From Nitrospirota bacterium (GTDB lineage Bacteria; JACPQY01): a DNA stretch of 64,000 nucleotides. The stretch covers positions 124,001 to 188,000 of the forward strand of contig JACPAV010000007.1 of assembly GCA_016180645.1 (NCBI GenBank), in the 5' to 3' direction. Position 1 is the stretch's first letter. Each line of letters opens with the position of its first letter. The position numbers and the translations under genes were made by a program. The notes under the pieces were generated by a model, which saw only the letters and a program-made list of their open reading frames with translations, ran no database searches and was not told the origin of the DNA. Below are positions 34,728-46,596 of the stretch, in pieces.

Positions 34728-35050
34728 CAGCGGTCCGTTTTCGACTTACCCCTTCTCTTGCCTTTCCGGGCTTCCAGCTCCTTCAAGATGTCCTCGATGC
34801 CGACGTTTTCCGCGGCCATGAGCACAAGGATGTGGAACCAGAGGTCGGCCAATTCGGAAATCAGCCTCCTCCTACGCCGCGTGAGCGAGGCCAGGGCGGT
34901 TTCAAAAGCCTCCTCGCCGATTTTCTTGAGAATTTCCACGCGGCCTTTCCTGATGAGCGATGCCACGTAGGACCCTTCAGGCAGGGTGCGCTTACGGGCC
35001 TCGATGACGTTCGTCAATTCAATAAGAGTGTCGAACCTACCTCGCTTCAT
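34727..35050 (-). CDS. hisE: Phosphoribosyl-ATP pyrophosphohydrolase
   Basis: Hydrolyses PR-ATP to PR-AMP in histidine biosynthesis; 107 residues. Seen: GSYVASLIRKGRVEILKKIG, then EEAFETALAS and ELADLWFHILVLMAAENV, the metal-binding E/D helices of HisE (MazG fold). The tail is basic. It is not in a his operon: its ATG overlaps the 3' end of a fused spermidine-synthase gene by 14 bases and its stop touches DUF2851. A promiscuous MazG-like pyrophosphatase is an alternative, but the core motifs fit HisE. Confidence 0.82.
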   Translation of the reverse strand: MKRGRFDTLIELTNVIEARKRTLPEGSYVASLIRKGRVEILKKIGEEAFETALASLTRRRRRLISELADLWFHILVLMAAENVGIEDILKELEARKGKRRGKSKTDR

Positions 35051-38000
35051 CGAGCCTCCTCATCACGTATCGGGCCGTCATATTTCTGGCGTTCAGCTCC
35101 AGTGCGCTCCGTGCCAGTTGCACGGCCTGAGTGGTCTTCCCCGCCTCCAGAAGAGACAGAGACGCCATGGCCAGAAGCTCATCGTTGGATCTCTTCATCC
35201 CACCGGCTTCCTGTACGGCGCGGAGAAAATACGTGGCCGCCGCATCGTGCTCGCCGTACCGCCATGCGATTTCCGCCAACCGTCTCCAGTTCGGCAAGCG
35301 ATCGGTGGCCAGCCGTGGTATGGCGGCTGCCACTTGGTTGAGCGCTTCTACCATCGATCCTCGCTGGGTCCATGATACGGCGTTTTCGGCTTCTTTGAAC
35401 AGCATCTCAATGAACGTCTGGACCAGCCAGCGGTCTTTCCAGTCTTCGGGGGACGCCTTCAGGTGCTTGCGGAGGATCTCCATTGCCTTCTCCGGACGGT
35501 TGATGGCGTTGTAGAAGCCGATGCGGTACCGATCCTGCGCGTAGTTGGGGTGGGGGGAAAGCTCCTCCATGGTCCGCATGAGCACGGAGGCGATCTGCCC
35601 GGTTTCCGCGCCTCGTGATAGGTAGTACTGGAGGATCGAGGTCAGGTCGCTTTCCCTCAGTGGATGTTGTTGAGTGTAACGGGCGAGGAAGAGGCCGCTC
35701 CGATCGAGTGATCGCATCCGGGCATCATGATTCCGAAGGGCCGTCGAGGTGGCCCCGGAGTAGAAGTTGCGCGCCGCAGCGTAGTCGAGAAGCGGGGCGT
35801 CGTCCGTGTGCACCGGCCGGTCGCCCGAAACGAGGAATCGAAACGCTTCTTCCGGAAGGGCTTGGAGGGCGAGGAGCGTTGCCGGTTCGGTCACCTGAAT
35901 GCGACCGAGGTCTTCGCGAATGGCGGCGTTGTCGAATTGGGCGCGAAGGTGGTCGAAGTCCATCCCGATCGAGCGATTTGATCCGATAAGCAGAAGGTCG
36001 GTGGCCAGGGTGTTCCATACCGTTACATGGGGGAACACCGATCCGAAGGTGTTCAGGATGATGGAGAGAGTCGGGTCGTCCATTTCGTACAGGTGGAACC
36101 ATTGCACCATCAATCCGCCCGACCGCAGATGATCTCGGGCGGACTCGAAGAATTCCTTTGAGAAGAGGCCGGCCACACCCGCCATCCACGGATTGGACGG
36201 CTCGCTGATGATGAGGTCGAACCGACCGGGAGAAAGCTTCAGGTATGTCTTGGCGTCCTCGACGTGGACGTGAAACCGGGGATTCGAGTGCACGAATCGG
36301 TTGTGCTGTTCGAAGCCGCGGGAAGCCTCCACCACGGCGGGAGAGATCTCAACCTGATGCACCGAGGTTCCCGGATACAGGAGGACCGAGGAGGCGGTGA
36401 TCCCGCTTCCCATTCCCACGACCAGGACGTCCTCGGTGCGGGGCTTGATGAGCATCGGGATGTGCGCGCTAAGGAGTTCAGTCGGTAGATCGGCATAGGA
36501 GGAGGCGTCGGTCTTGGCGCCCACCTTCAGACTGATCTCTCCATTCAAATCCCGGACGAGGGAGACGGAGCCGTTCGAGTCGTCCTTCAAGTACAGGACT
36601 TGACCGGCCCGGACGCTTTCTTCCCGCCATTTGTTCACGGGCAGAGGCGGCGGTGCGCCGCGGAACCGGTATGGCCCGGACTGCAAGGCCATGGGACTCC
36701 AGTGGACAGCCCTCATTCCCAGAGGGACCACCACGAGAACGACGGCGCCCCCGGCCGCGAACGGGAGCGTAAAACGCGAAATCGCGCTCGCCCAAAGGAG
36801 CAGGCCGGCGCCCAAATTGAGGGCAATCACCACTTCAACGGCCGGTTCGATGCCGAGCCACGGGATGAAGAGAAGAGCAGCGACCAATGCCCCGGAGAGA
36901 TTGCCCGCCGTATTCCAAAACAGGACATTGCCGACCCGCCTGCCGAGCGATTCGGGCGCGCGGGCGGTTGCCGAGGCGGCCAGGGGGAACGTCATCCCAA
37001 TCAGTACGGTGGGCACGAACATCACAGCGACCAGTCCGATGAAGGTCAAACCGTTGTACAACCAGAAACTGGGGGCGCCCGGCTGAAGCAGCATACGGAG
37101 CTTGGCAAAATAGAACGGGAGATCTTGAAACAAAGGGTAGAGGAGGAGCAGGCTGGCGCCGATTCCGAATTCAGCGATCATGAAAACACGCAGAGGATCC
37201 ATCTTTCGCAGTGCCGGAGCCCCGACCGCCAGGCTGCCCAGCGCGATGCCGAGGATGAACGTGGCCAGCATGATCGAAAACGCGTAGACGGAAGACCCGA
37301 GCGAAAGCCCGATGATTCTGGCCCAGAGCACTTCGAGCGCGAAGGACGCGAAGCCCGAGATGAAGATGCCCGCCAGTGCGACGGCCTGCCGGCCCGTGCC
37401 GTAGTCGGGTTCGCTGGACGGTTCCGGGGGGGGGGGAGGTGTTCTGCGGACCGCTCCCACAATCGTCCTCCTGAAGCCCATGACGAGGAGGCCGACCGCG
37501 ATATTGGCAAAGGAGCCGACATGCATCGAAAGGCTCAAGCCGATCGTTTCAATGAGTACGAATCCGGCCAGGAGGGTTCCGGCCACGGCTCCAATCGTAT
37601 TGGCCGCGTTCAACCAACCGGCGGTCTTTCCCACCGCTGTGCCGGCCGGCCGGCACAGGCGGACAAGCACCGGGATCGTTCCGCCCATGAGGAACGTCGG
37701 GATCAGCATGGTGAGGATTGAGAACGCCGCCTTGAGAAGCGTCACGGCGCCCGGCCATTCTTCGTACCATCGTTCTCCGATGATCGTGTAGGCGGTGCCT
37801 AGTCGTGTGAATATTTCAGGATAGAGACCGCAGTAGAAGCCGATGAGGATCTCGATCCACGCGTAGACCGTCAGGAGGTCGTACGTATTGGCCGGTGCGG
37901 CCTTGGACCCCAGCCGATCCGCCCATCGCCCGAGCGTGGCACTGCCCAGCGCGATGCCGCCCATGAACACGGAGAGCACGATGGCCTGTGCATGACTGGT

Positions 38001-38111
38001 GTGGCCGAGATACAGATACAGAAATCGCGCCCACAGAGTTTCGTAGAGCAAGCCGGCGAATCCCGAGAGCAAAAGGCAGAAGCAGAGGAGGGGAAAAACG
38101 AAGTAAGGCAT
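35037..38111 (-). CDS. Fused MFS-type membrane domain, spermidine-synthase-like domain and TPR tail
   Basis: A 1024-residue fusion. Residues 1-210 and 240-490 hold many membrane helices of the spermidine-synthase-associated transporter type (FAGLLYETLWARFLYLYLGH at the start). Residues about 560-760 are a polyamine-synthase/methyltransferase-like Rossmann domain (DVLVVGMGSGITASS, HQVEISPAVVEA, FDLIISEPSNPWMAG). The C-terminal 200 residues are TPR-like helices. Such fusions are known, but the catalytic reaction is unproven and aminopropyl transfer is not certain. A run of 11 C residues in the coding strand (37426-37436) encodes TPPPPPEP in a loop. Confidence 0.82.
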   Translation of the reverse strand: MPYFVFPLLCFCLLLSGFAGLLYETLWARFLYLYLGHTSHAQAIVLSVFMGGIALGSATLGRWADRLGSKAAPANTYDLLTVYAWIEILIGFYCGLYPEIFTRLGTAYTIIGERWYEEWPGAVTLLKAAFSILTMLIPTFLMGGTIPVLVRLCRPAGTAVGKTAGWLNAANTIGAVAGTLLAGFVLIETIGLSLSMHVGSFANIAVGLLVMGFRRTIVGAVRRTPPPPPEPSSEPDYGTGRQAVALAGIFISGFASFALEVLWARIIGLSLGSSVYAFSIMLATFILGIALGSLAVGAPALRKMDPLRVFMIAEFGIGASLLLLYPLFQDLPFYFAKLRMLLQPGAPSFWLYNGLTFIGLVAVMFVPTVLIGMTFPLAASATARAPESLGRRVGNVLFWNTAGNLSGALVAALLFIPWLGIEPAVEVVIALNLGAGLLLWASAISRFTLPFAAGGAVVLVVVPLGMRAVHWSPMALQSGPYRFRGAPPPLPVNKWREESVRAGQVLYLKDDSNGSVSLVRDLNGEISLKVGAKTDASSYADLPTELLSAHIPMLIKPRTEDVLVVGMGSGITASSVLLYPGTSVHQVEISPAVVEASRGFEQHNRFVHSNPRFHVHVEDAKTYLKLSPGRFDLIISEPSNPWMAGVAGLFSKEFFESARDHLRSGGLMVQWFHLYEMDDPTLSIILNTFGSVFPHVTVWNTLATDLLLIGSNRSIGMDFDHLRAQFDNAAIREDLGRIQVTEPATLLALQALPEEAFRFLVSGDRPVHTDDAPLLDYAAARNFYSGATSTALRNHDARMRSLDRSGLFLARYTQQHPLRESDLTSILQYYLSRGAETGQIASVLMRTMEELSPHPNYAQDRYRIGFYNAINRPEKAMEILRKHLKASPEDWKDRWLVQTFIEMLFKEAENAVSWTQRGSMVEALNQVAAAIPRLATDRLPNWRRLAEIAWRYGEHDAAATYFLRAVQEAGGMKRSNDELLAMASLSLLEAGKTTQAVQLARSALELNARNMTARYVMRRLDEAR
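37426..37436 (-). repeat. Poly-C(11) tract within the fused transporter-synthase gene
   Basis: Eleven consecutive G on the plus strand (C in the coding strand) encode part of a proline run in a cytoplasmic-type loop. Homopolymers of this length are prone to slipped-strand changes that would shift the frame of the last two thirds of the protein. Confidence 0.6.
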
Positions 38112-38229
38112 GGGGCGATTGTAGGCACGGCAGGCATGCAGTGCAACCGGATGGAATGGATGAGAGATGTGGACTGCGCGAGTCCTTCAATTTTACTTTA
38201 CTGGAGGGGGGCGCTATCGTGAATTCGGT

Positions 38230-40319
<2,090 letters not shown>

Positions 40320-40323
<4 letters not shown>

Positions 40324-42032
40324 GTCAACTCAGGGCTTGGCACCGTGCGCCGGGTGCAGAGCCGCGCACCGCTCCATTTTTCAAGAAACTCAACGCCTTC
40401 ATCCTTCGCGACGGAGAATTCAGCCTCTCCACCTTCGTGGATCTCGTGGCGGACGTGTATGGGGAGCGGACGGTCCTATTTCTGGAAGGACCATCGGCCT
40501 GTTTTTCGGCCAAGACGCTGTCCTACAACGAGGCGCGGAGATTCGTGGAGCGCGCAGCGGGGGCCTTGGCCGGGCGCGGCGTGAAGAAAGGCGACCGTGT
40601 GGTCCTCTTCATGGGCAACTCCGTCGAACTGGGGCTCCTGGCCTTCGCCGTCATGCGCCTGGGCGCTGTGGTCATCCCCGTCAACGCTCAGTATCGAAGC
40701 GCTGAAGTGGATTACATCATCACACACAGTCGGGCCGGCACCGTGATTACGGATGCGACCACCCGCTCAAGCGTCTCGCCCGGTGCGCCCGGTTTGACCG
40801 CCGTCCGGAATTGGCTGGACCTTGATCCGAAGGCGCCTTCGCCGTTCGAATCTCTCTCCTCACTCCTGGCCGCGGCCGCTCCGGCGCCCCCCGCACCCCT
40901 CGCGGACGATGATCCCGTGGGCATTTTCTACACATCCGGCACGACGGGGCATCCCAAAGGGGCGGTGCTGACCAACAAGGGCTTCATGTTCCACATCCGC
41001 CGGAGCCTCCGGATGGGTACGCTGATTCCGAAGCGCAACATCCATGCGATCCTCCATGCCCTTCCGCTCACCCACATCATGGGATTCTTGGTCTTCATGG
41101 CCTTTTTCTGCTCGGGCAGTCCGATAGTGTTCCTGGGTGGATTTGAAGCCGGAAAGGCGATCGAGGCGATCGAGCGATACGGGATCACCCTGTTCGTCGG
41201 CGTCCCCGCGATGTACGGGATGATCCTTCAGGAAAAAATCCCCAACGGCGCTCTCCAAACCATGCGGGTCATGGTCTCGGCGGCGGATGTTCTCCCACCG
41301 GAGTGGGCCGAGCGGATTCGCCAACTGGCCTCCCGACCTTTCCTCGGACTGTTCCGCAAGAGGCCGATCTTCGCCGAGTTCTACGGTCAGGTGGAGACGA
41401 CCGGTGTCACGTGCGCCAAGTTGAGCCTTCCGTTCGTAAAGTACGATGCGGGATGCGTCGGCCGGCGGATGCCGGGGGTCGAGGTCAAGATCATCGGGGC
41501 GGACGGGAAGGAAGTGAGGAAAGGCGAAGTGGGAGAGGTCGTCGTGAAGGGCGACAATGTGCTCCAAGGCTATTGGGGCTCGGCGGAGCAAAAAGATGTG
41601 TTCACGGCGGACGGATGGTTCCGAACGGGCGATCTGGCGAAGAAGGGAAGTCTTGGGTTTTTCTATTTTGTGGATCGGGAAAAAGACATGATCAAGAGCG
41701 GAGGCTATTCGATCTTCACGCGCGAGGTGGAGGAGTTGCTCATGAGTCACCCTCAGATCCTGGAGGCGAGCGTTTTCGGGATTCCCCATGCGGTTAAGAA
41801 AGAAATCCCGGTGGCTGCCGTGAGGCTCAAGCCCGGCGAATCCGTCGCGGGAGAAGAGATTGTCGAATGGGCGAAGCAGCATATCGCGCCGTACAAGTCT
41901 CCGCGGAAGGTGGTTGTCGTCGATGATTTTCCCAGGGGATCGACGCAGAAAATTCTGAAGAAGGAACTGAAACGTCTGTATGCGCACCTGGGTGAGGCGC
42001 TGCGGGAAGAGGCGGCGGCAAAGGCGTCGTGA
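40320..42032 (+). CDS. AMP-dependent acyl-CoA synthetase/ligase
   Basis: A 570-residue ligase. Seen: [30 protein letters not shown] (adenine motif), the G-x-F-x-T-G-D-equivalent [31 protein letters not shown] and the C-terminal catalytic-Lys [13 protein letters not shown]. It activates a carboxylic acid to its CoA thioester via an acyl-AMP. ATG 40320 overlaps the DUF255 stop (ATGA), and the following GTG overlaps its stop (GTGA). Upstream in-frame sequence is shadow coding within the DUF255 gene. A fatty or aromatic acid substrate is likely. Confidence 0.9.
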
Positions 42033-43330
42033 CGGACAGCTATCTCGCCACCCATCCGCGCCTTCGCCTCCTGACCGTGGCCGGCGTCCTCGTCCGGATG
42101 TATGCCCGGACGTGGGGAATCCGGCCGCTCAAGCCCGCTCTCGGGCGCGACCGCTATTGGGAGGTCAAGAAAGGCGTGGCGCGGCGCAACGGACGGATGC
42201 TGTACAAAAACATCCTTCGACTCAAGGGACTGTTCATCAAGGTGGGACAGTTTTTATCGGTGAGAGTCGATCTGCTGCCCAAGGCCTATACACGCGAACT
42301 GACCAAGTTGCAGGATCAAGTGCCGGCGGCGGACTACGCGCAGATCCGCCGACGCGTTGAGGCCGAATTGAAGCAGCCCATCGAGAAGGCCTTCAGGGAG
42401 TTCCGGCCCGTTCCCATCGCCGCCGCCTCGCTGGGGCAGGTGCATGAAGCCTGGCTGCACGATGGGACGCGCGTGGCCGTCAAGGTGCAGTACCCGGGCA
42501 TCGAGGATGTGGTGAACTGCGACCTCGAAATCCTCCGACTGATCATGAAATGGTACGCCATGTTCCGGAGGGAATTTCAGAGTACATTCCTCCTCGAGGA
42601 ATTTCGTCAGCATGTTTCGCGGGAACTGGACTATGTACAGGAGGGGAAGAGCGCGGAGCGCGTGGCGCGGAATTTCGGAGACGACTCGCGCGTGGTGGTG
42701 CCCAAGGTCATCTGGTCCCACACGACCCTGAAGGTTCTCACGCTGGAGTTCATCGAGGGGATCAAGATTACGGACAGGGATCGGATCCTGGCGGCCGGAT
42801 ACGAAATGGCCGATATTTCAAAGCTCCTGATGGACTGCTACTTCCGCCAGATCTTCCGCGATGGATTCTTTCACGCCGACGCCCATCCCGGCAACCTTTT
42901 CATCGTGCCGGGGCCGAAACTCGCACTTCTGGATTTCGGCCTCTCGAAAGAAATGGACCCCAAGTTCCTGCCGAATTTCATCGGGTTGGCCGCCGCCATC
43001 TACGGGAAGGATCCGAAACAGGCGTCGGAATGCTTCCGTGAACTGGGGCTGCGGGTCCTGAATCAGAAAGAAGATACCTTTCTGGAATTCTCGGAGTTCA
43101 TCATCAAGAACATGGATGACGTGATTTACAAGAACCCCAAAAAAATCGACTACCAGAGCATCATGGATCAGGTGCTGGAGATGGTTCGGACGCATCCCGT
43201 AGTGAACATCCCGAGTGATTTCGTACTTCTCGGACGACTCCTGGGCCAGCTCTCCGGCATCGGGCGCCAGCTTGGGGTGAGCGTGAACATGCAGGAAGTC
43301 CTCCTCCCTCATCTGGCCGGCGCGCGGTAA
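42029..43330 (+). CDS. ABC1/AarF (UbiB-like) atypical kinase
   Basis: A 433-residue ABC1-family protein. Seen: the family-specific KxGQ motif (GLFIKVGQFLSVRVDLLP), the Ala-rich nucleotide loop AAASLGQVHEAWL, VAVKVQYPG (VAVK lysine), FFHADAHPGNLF (catalytic loop) and LLDFGLSKE (the DFG-like metal site). Members support ubiquinone or lipid metabolism as ATPases/kinases. No C-terminal membrane helices are obvious. It starts at GTG 42029 overlapping the acyl-CoA synthetase stop. The context hints at isoprenoid/lipid homeostasis. Confidence 0.92.
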   Translation: MTDSYLATHPRLRLLTVAGVLVRMYARTWGIRPLKPALGRDRYWEVKKGVARRNGRMLYKNILRLKGLFIKVGQFLSVRVDLLPKAYTRELTKLQDQVPAADYAQIRRRVEAELKQPIEKAFREFRPVPIAAASLGQVHEAWLHDGTRVAVKVQYPGIEDVVNCDLEILRLIMKWYAMFRREFQSTFLLEEFRQHVSRELDYVQEGKSAERVARNFGDDSRVVVPKVIWSHTTLKVLTLEFIEGIKITDRDRILAAGYEMADISKLLMDCYFRQIFRDGFFHADAHPGNLFIVPGPKLALLDFGLSKEMDPKFLPNFIGLAAAIYGKDPKQASECFRELGLRVLNQKEDTFLEFSEFIIKNMDDVIYKNPKKIDYQSIMDQVLEMVRTHPVVNIPSDFVLLGRLLGQLSGIGRQLGVSVNMQEVLLPHLAGAR

Positions 43331-43335
43331 CCGCA

Positions 43336-43399
43336 GTACCATGTTGCTGAAGTCTTTGAGCAGATATGGAATCCGTTTCCAGTGTTGGCAACATGGTAC
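43336..43399. repeat. 12-bp perfect inverted repeat in the intergenic gap
   Basis: The arms GTACCATGTTGC (43336-43347) and GCAACATGGTAC (43388-43399) flank 40 bases between the ABC1 gene and aroK. No T-run follows, so it is not a typical terminator. It could be the ends of a small element, an operator pair or a recombination site. Confidence 0.55.
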
Positions 43400-43500
43400 A
43401 TACGCCCCGCCGCCATGCAGAGTGTCGAAATGAGAGCGGGGCTACCGTACCGCGCGCCAGCGTGTAATTGCTCAATCAACTCCTCAACGCGGTACTAGAC

Positions 43501-44037
43501 TTGGCAACCCTGATCGGCGTCGGCTCCAACGTAATCTTCACCGGTTTCATGGGGGCCGGGAAGACCACTGTGGGAGGCATCGTGGCCGCGCGGTTGGGGC
43601 GGGCTTTCCACGACGTTGACGTCCTCATCGAAAAGGATTCCGGGATGAGTATCAACGACATTTTCGACCGACGGGGCGAGGCTTTTTTCCGGGACGAGGA
43701 AACCCGCATGCTCACCCGGTTGGAATCAGCGGAGCAGGCCGTGATGGCCACGGGAGGCGGGATCGTCCTGCGCGAGGAAAACTGGGCGATCATGAGGCGG
43801 ATGGGAAAAGTGGTGTCCTTGCTCGCGTCGGCCGACGTGCTCTATGAGCGCGTGAAAGACCTTGCCCATCGGCCCCTCTTGAAAGTGGTCCACCCCAAGG
43901 ATGAATTGGTCCGGTTGCTCGGCCTCCGGGCGCCGCTCTATCGGAAGGCGGATCTGTTGATCGATACGGATCGGCGCACCCCCGAGGATGTGGCCGCCAC
44001 CGTGCTGCGCGAACTGGGTCTTCTGCCGAAATCCTGA
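43501..44037 (+). CDS. aroK: Shikimate kinase
   Basis: Phosphorylates shikimate in aromatic amino-acid biosynthesis; about 178 residues. Seen: Walker A GFMGAGKTT, the shikimate-binding DVDVLIEKDSGMSINDIFDRRGEAFFRDEE region, GGGIV (substrate Gly-Gly-Gly) and RPLL (lid Arg). The start is uncertain: no ATG is near, TTG 43501 gives a normal-length N-terminus and TTG 43468 adds eleven residues. Convergent with hsdM of island 2, 40 bp away, so it marks the island's left edge. Confidence 0.9.
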   Translation: MATLIGVGSNVIFTGFMGAGKTTVGGIVAARLGRAFHDVDVLIEKDSGMSINDIFDRRGEAFFRDEETRMLTRLESAEQAVMATGGGIVLREENWAIMRRMGKVVSLLASADVLYERVKDLAHRPLLKVVHPKDELVRLLGLRAPLYRKADLLIDTDRRTPEDVAATVLRELGLLPKS

Positions 44038-44077
44038 AAACGAAATCTTTATTTAGGCGTGCGGGAGATCGAACCCC

Positions 44078-45547
44078 TCATGACGATGGGACGTCTTCTT
44101 CAATCGCTCGGAACTGCCCCAATGCGGATTCGAGGTCATCGGCGATCTCGGCAGCGATGACGCCCGGGGAGGGAAGATTCGCCCACTCTTCGAGAGATTC
44201 GTCCTTCAGCCAGAAGATGTCGAGGTTGGCCTTGTCCCGCTTGATGAGTTCGTCGTAGGAGAAGGACTTGAACCGTTCGCTCTCCTTGCGTTGGTGACGG
44301 TTCTTCGGGTTGAAGCAGCGAACGAAATCGTTCAAGTCCTCGCGTTTGAGCGGGTTCTCCTTGAGCGTGAAGTGCATGTTCGTCCGGAGATCGTGGATCC
44401 AGAGCTTTTGCGTCCAGGGCTTTTCGCCGGCAGGTTTTCGGTCGAAGAACAGGACGTTCGCCTTCACGCCTTGCGCGTAGAAAACCCCGGTGGGCAGACG
44501 CAGCAGGGTGTGAACGTCCGCCTGATGAAGGAGCTTCCGGCGAATCGTTTCCCCGGCGCCGCCTTCGAAGAGGACGTTGTCGGGGACAACAATCGCCGCC
44601 CTGCCGTGCTGTTGGAGCAAGGTGAACACGTGCTGGAGGAAATTGAGCTGTTTGTTGCTCGTTGTCGCCCAGAAATCGTCCCGATGGATGGTCAGGCTTT
44701 CGCGCTCGGCGCGCCCCTCGTCGTTCACAATGGTTACGCTGCTCTTTTTCCCGAAGGGCGGATTCGTTAGGACCATTTCGTAGTGGCGTCCGCCCTGGTC
44801 CGCCAGGGCATCCCGGACATCGATGGGAACCTTGTCCGCGCCATTCCCGCCGATGCCGTGAAGGAGCAGGTTCATGCAACAGAGCCGGGCGACGCCGTCA
44901 ACCAGTTCAAGGCCGTAAAGCGTCCCGCTCTTGAGGCGTTTCTTCTGTTCGCGGTCCAACGTGTGGTGCTTGGCGATGTAGTCGTGGGCGGCGAGGAGGA
45001 ACCCGCCCGTTCCGCACGCGGGGTCGCAGACGGTCATGCCCGGTTCAGGCCGCATCACCTCCACGAGGGCGGCGATGAGCGGACGCGGCGTGAAGTACTG
45101 GCCGGCGCCGCCTTTCACGTCCTCGGCGTTTTTCTGGAGCAGGCCCTCGTAGGCGTCGCCCTTCACGTCGGCGGATAGGGACGACCAATTTTCCTTGTCA
45201 ATCAGGTCCACGATGAGTCGCCTGAGTTTTGCGGGGTCCTGAATCTTGTTCTGGGCCTTTCGGAAAACGAGTCCGAGCATGCCCTTTTCTTTTCCGAGCG
45301 ATTCCAAGACGCGCCGGTAATGCGTTTCGAGTTCTTCGCCGTCGCGGGCCAATAGACTCGGCCAGTCGGAACCTTTCGGAACGGGTGAGGGCTTGTTGAG
45401 CGGAGGTCGCGTCTGCTCGTCCGCCATCTTGAGGAAGAGAAGGAACGTCAGTTGCTCGACGTAATCGCCGTACGACAGCCCATCATCCCGAAGGATGTTG
45501 CAATAGTTCCAGAGCTTCTGGACGAGTTGTTGGGAATGTTCGGCCAT
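44078..45547 (-). CDS. hsdM: Type I restriction-modification methyltransferase subunit M (system 2)
   Basis: A 489-residue HsdM of the compact type. Seen: N-terminal HsdM helices (QQLVQKLWNYCNILRDDGLS), EDVKGGAGQYFTPRPLI, motif I DPACGTGGFLLAA and motif IV LTNPPFGKKSS. An in-frame ATG at 45568 would add seven residues; ATG 45547 (MAEHSQQLV) is the more usual start. It is the last gene of the minus-strand system-2 operon; hsdS and hsdR lie 7-10 kb upstream, separated by accessory cassettes. A partial copy of its 5' end lies at 48918-48985. Confidence 0.93.
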   Translation of the reverse strand: MAEHSQQLVQKLWNYCNILRDDGLSYGDYVEQLTFLLFLKMADEQTRPPLNKPSPVPKGSDWPSLLARDGEELETHYRRVLESLGKEKGMLGLVFRKAQNKIQDPAKLRRLIVDLIDKENWSSLSADVKGDAYEGLLQKNAEDVKGGAGQYFTPRPLIAALVEVMRPEPGMTVCDPACGTGGFLLAAHDYIAKHHTLDREQKKRLKSGTLYGLELVDGVARLCCMNLLLHGIGGNGADKVPIDVRDALADQGGRHYEMVLTNPPFGKKSSVTIVNDEGRAERESLTIHRDDFWATTSNKQLNFLQHVFTLLQQHGRAAIVVPDNVLFEGGAGETIRRKLLHQADVHTLLRLPTGVFYAQGVKANVLFFDRKPAGEKPWTQKLWIHDLRTNMHFTLKENPLKREDLNDFVRCFNPKNRHQRKESERFKSFSYDELIKRDKANLDIFWLKDESLEEWANLPSPGVIAAEIADDLESALGQFRAIEEDVPSS

Positions 45548-45578
45548 ATCTACAGTGGTCCCAGACATCTGTTCGGAT

Positions 45579-46583
45579 TCATGCCAGCGTGTATCGTCCG
45601 GATTTTCTTGTTCCGCTGCGTTCTACCAGCTTCGCATCAATAAGCGGCGTAAGCAGATCCAGTGCCCCTTGTTTCGAGATCTTCAAGGCTTTCCAGATTT
45701 CAGCGGGCCTCATACCGCCACGGTCGCGAAGCAATTCGAGCAACTGTTCCTGTTTCGGTCTGAGCAGGAGCTTCTCTCCATGACATCCGGTAGACCATTC
45801 CCGGATTCGGCCCCAAACGTTTTCCAAGGTCACATGGACACCCTCGGCGGTATATTCGAGCCAGCTCGTCAGATTGCCGTCTGCCCGCTTGGGCTCGTCC
45901 AGGGCTTCGTAATATCGGTGCCGGTCGTTCCAATAGAACTCATCAACCGAGAAAATATGCTGCGTGTCGAAGCCTCGTCGGTACAGTTCCCACAAAGCCA
46001 GAATTCGGCCGGTCCGTCCGTTTCCATCGGCGAACGGGTGTATGTCCTCGAATCGGTGATGGACGACGGCCGATGTGATGACCGGCGACCACCGGAGCGA
46101 ACGATCGTTCCACCACGCCAATAGTTCAGACATCAGGCCGGAGACTTGCAAGGGAGGCGGGGGCATGTGCTTCCCCACCCTGACTTGAATGTCCCGATAC
46201 CGGCCTGCTTCCCCTTGTTGCATGACCCCCGTTGAGATAAGGCGGTGGATTTCCAGAACATGCCCGTGAGTCACCACCTTCACGGAAGAATTCTTTTCAA
46301 CGTATCGTAGGGCCGCCAGATGGTTCAAAACCTCGCGTTTTGACCGGGGCGTGGCGTCCGGCAGCGATTTGCCTTCAGCCAGTGCGCGCACTTTCTCCAA
46401 CGTCAGTGGGTTTCCTTCGATTGCCGTGGACGAGTGGGCCGTTCGGGTTCGGCTGTCCCTTTGAAGTTTCGGGACCCATGGCGCCTGGAGGGTGGACATG
46501 AGGATTTTCTCGCGCAGGGCCGCGATCTTCTCGATCCACTCGACGAGGAGGCCGGTTACCTGAAAGAGGGGTTCGTATGCCAC
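45579..46583 (-). CDS. Fic-domain protein (AMPylator-like), next to hsdM
   Basis: A 334-residue Fic protein. Seen: an N-terminal inhibitory-helix motif SSTAIEGNPL (class II type, near residue 54), active-site loop HPFADGNGRTGR and a C-terminal winged-helix-like region (RDRGGMRPAEIWKALKISKQ). Fic enzymes transfer AMP or similar groups to Ser/Thr/Tyr hydroxyls; the inhibitory Glu indicates self-control. Fic genes recur in type I operons with unclear purpose. It lies directly upstream of hsdM on the same strand. Three 11-bp repeats 24-45 bases before its start may regulate it. Confidence 0.92.
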   Translation of the reverse strand: MAYEPLFQVTGLLVEWIEKIAALREKILMSTLQAPWVPKLQRDSRTRTAHSSTAIEGNPLTLEKVRALAEGKSLPDATPRSKREVLNHLAALRYVEKNSSVKVVTHGHVLEIHRLISTGVMQQGEAGRYRDIQVRVGKHMPPPPLQVSGLMSELLAWWNDRSLRWSPVITSAVVHHRFEDIHPFADGNGRTGRILALWELYRRGFDTQHIFSVDEFYWNDRHRYYEALDEPKRADGNLTSWLEYTAEGVHVTLENVWGRIREWSTGCHGEKLLLRPKQEQLLELLRDRGGMRPAEIWKALKISKQGALDLLTPLIDAKLVERSGTRKSGRYTLA

Positions 46584-46596
46584 CCCGTCACACTAC

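Noticed and set aside
36600-37721. 373-residue plus-strand frame opposite the fused transporter-synthase
   Set aside because: Very charged, low-complexity shadow of membrane helices.
43331-43467. Intrinsic terminator for the ABC1 kinase gene
   Set aside because: The inverted repeat has a 40-base loop and no T-run.
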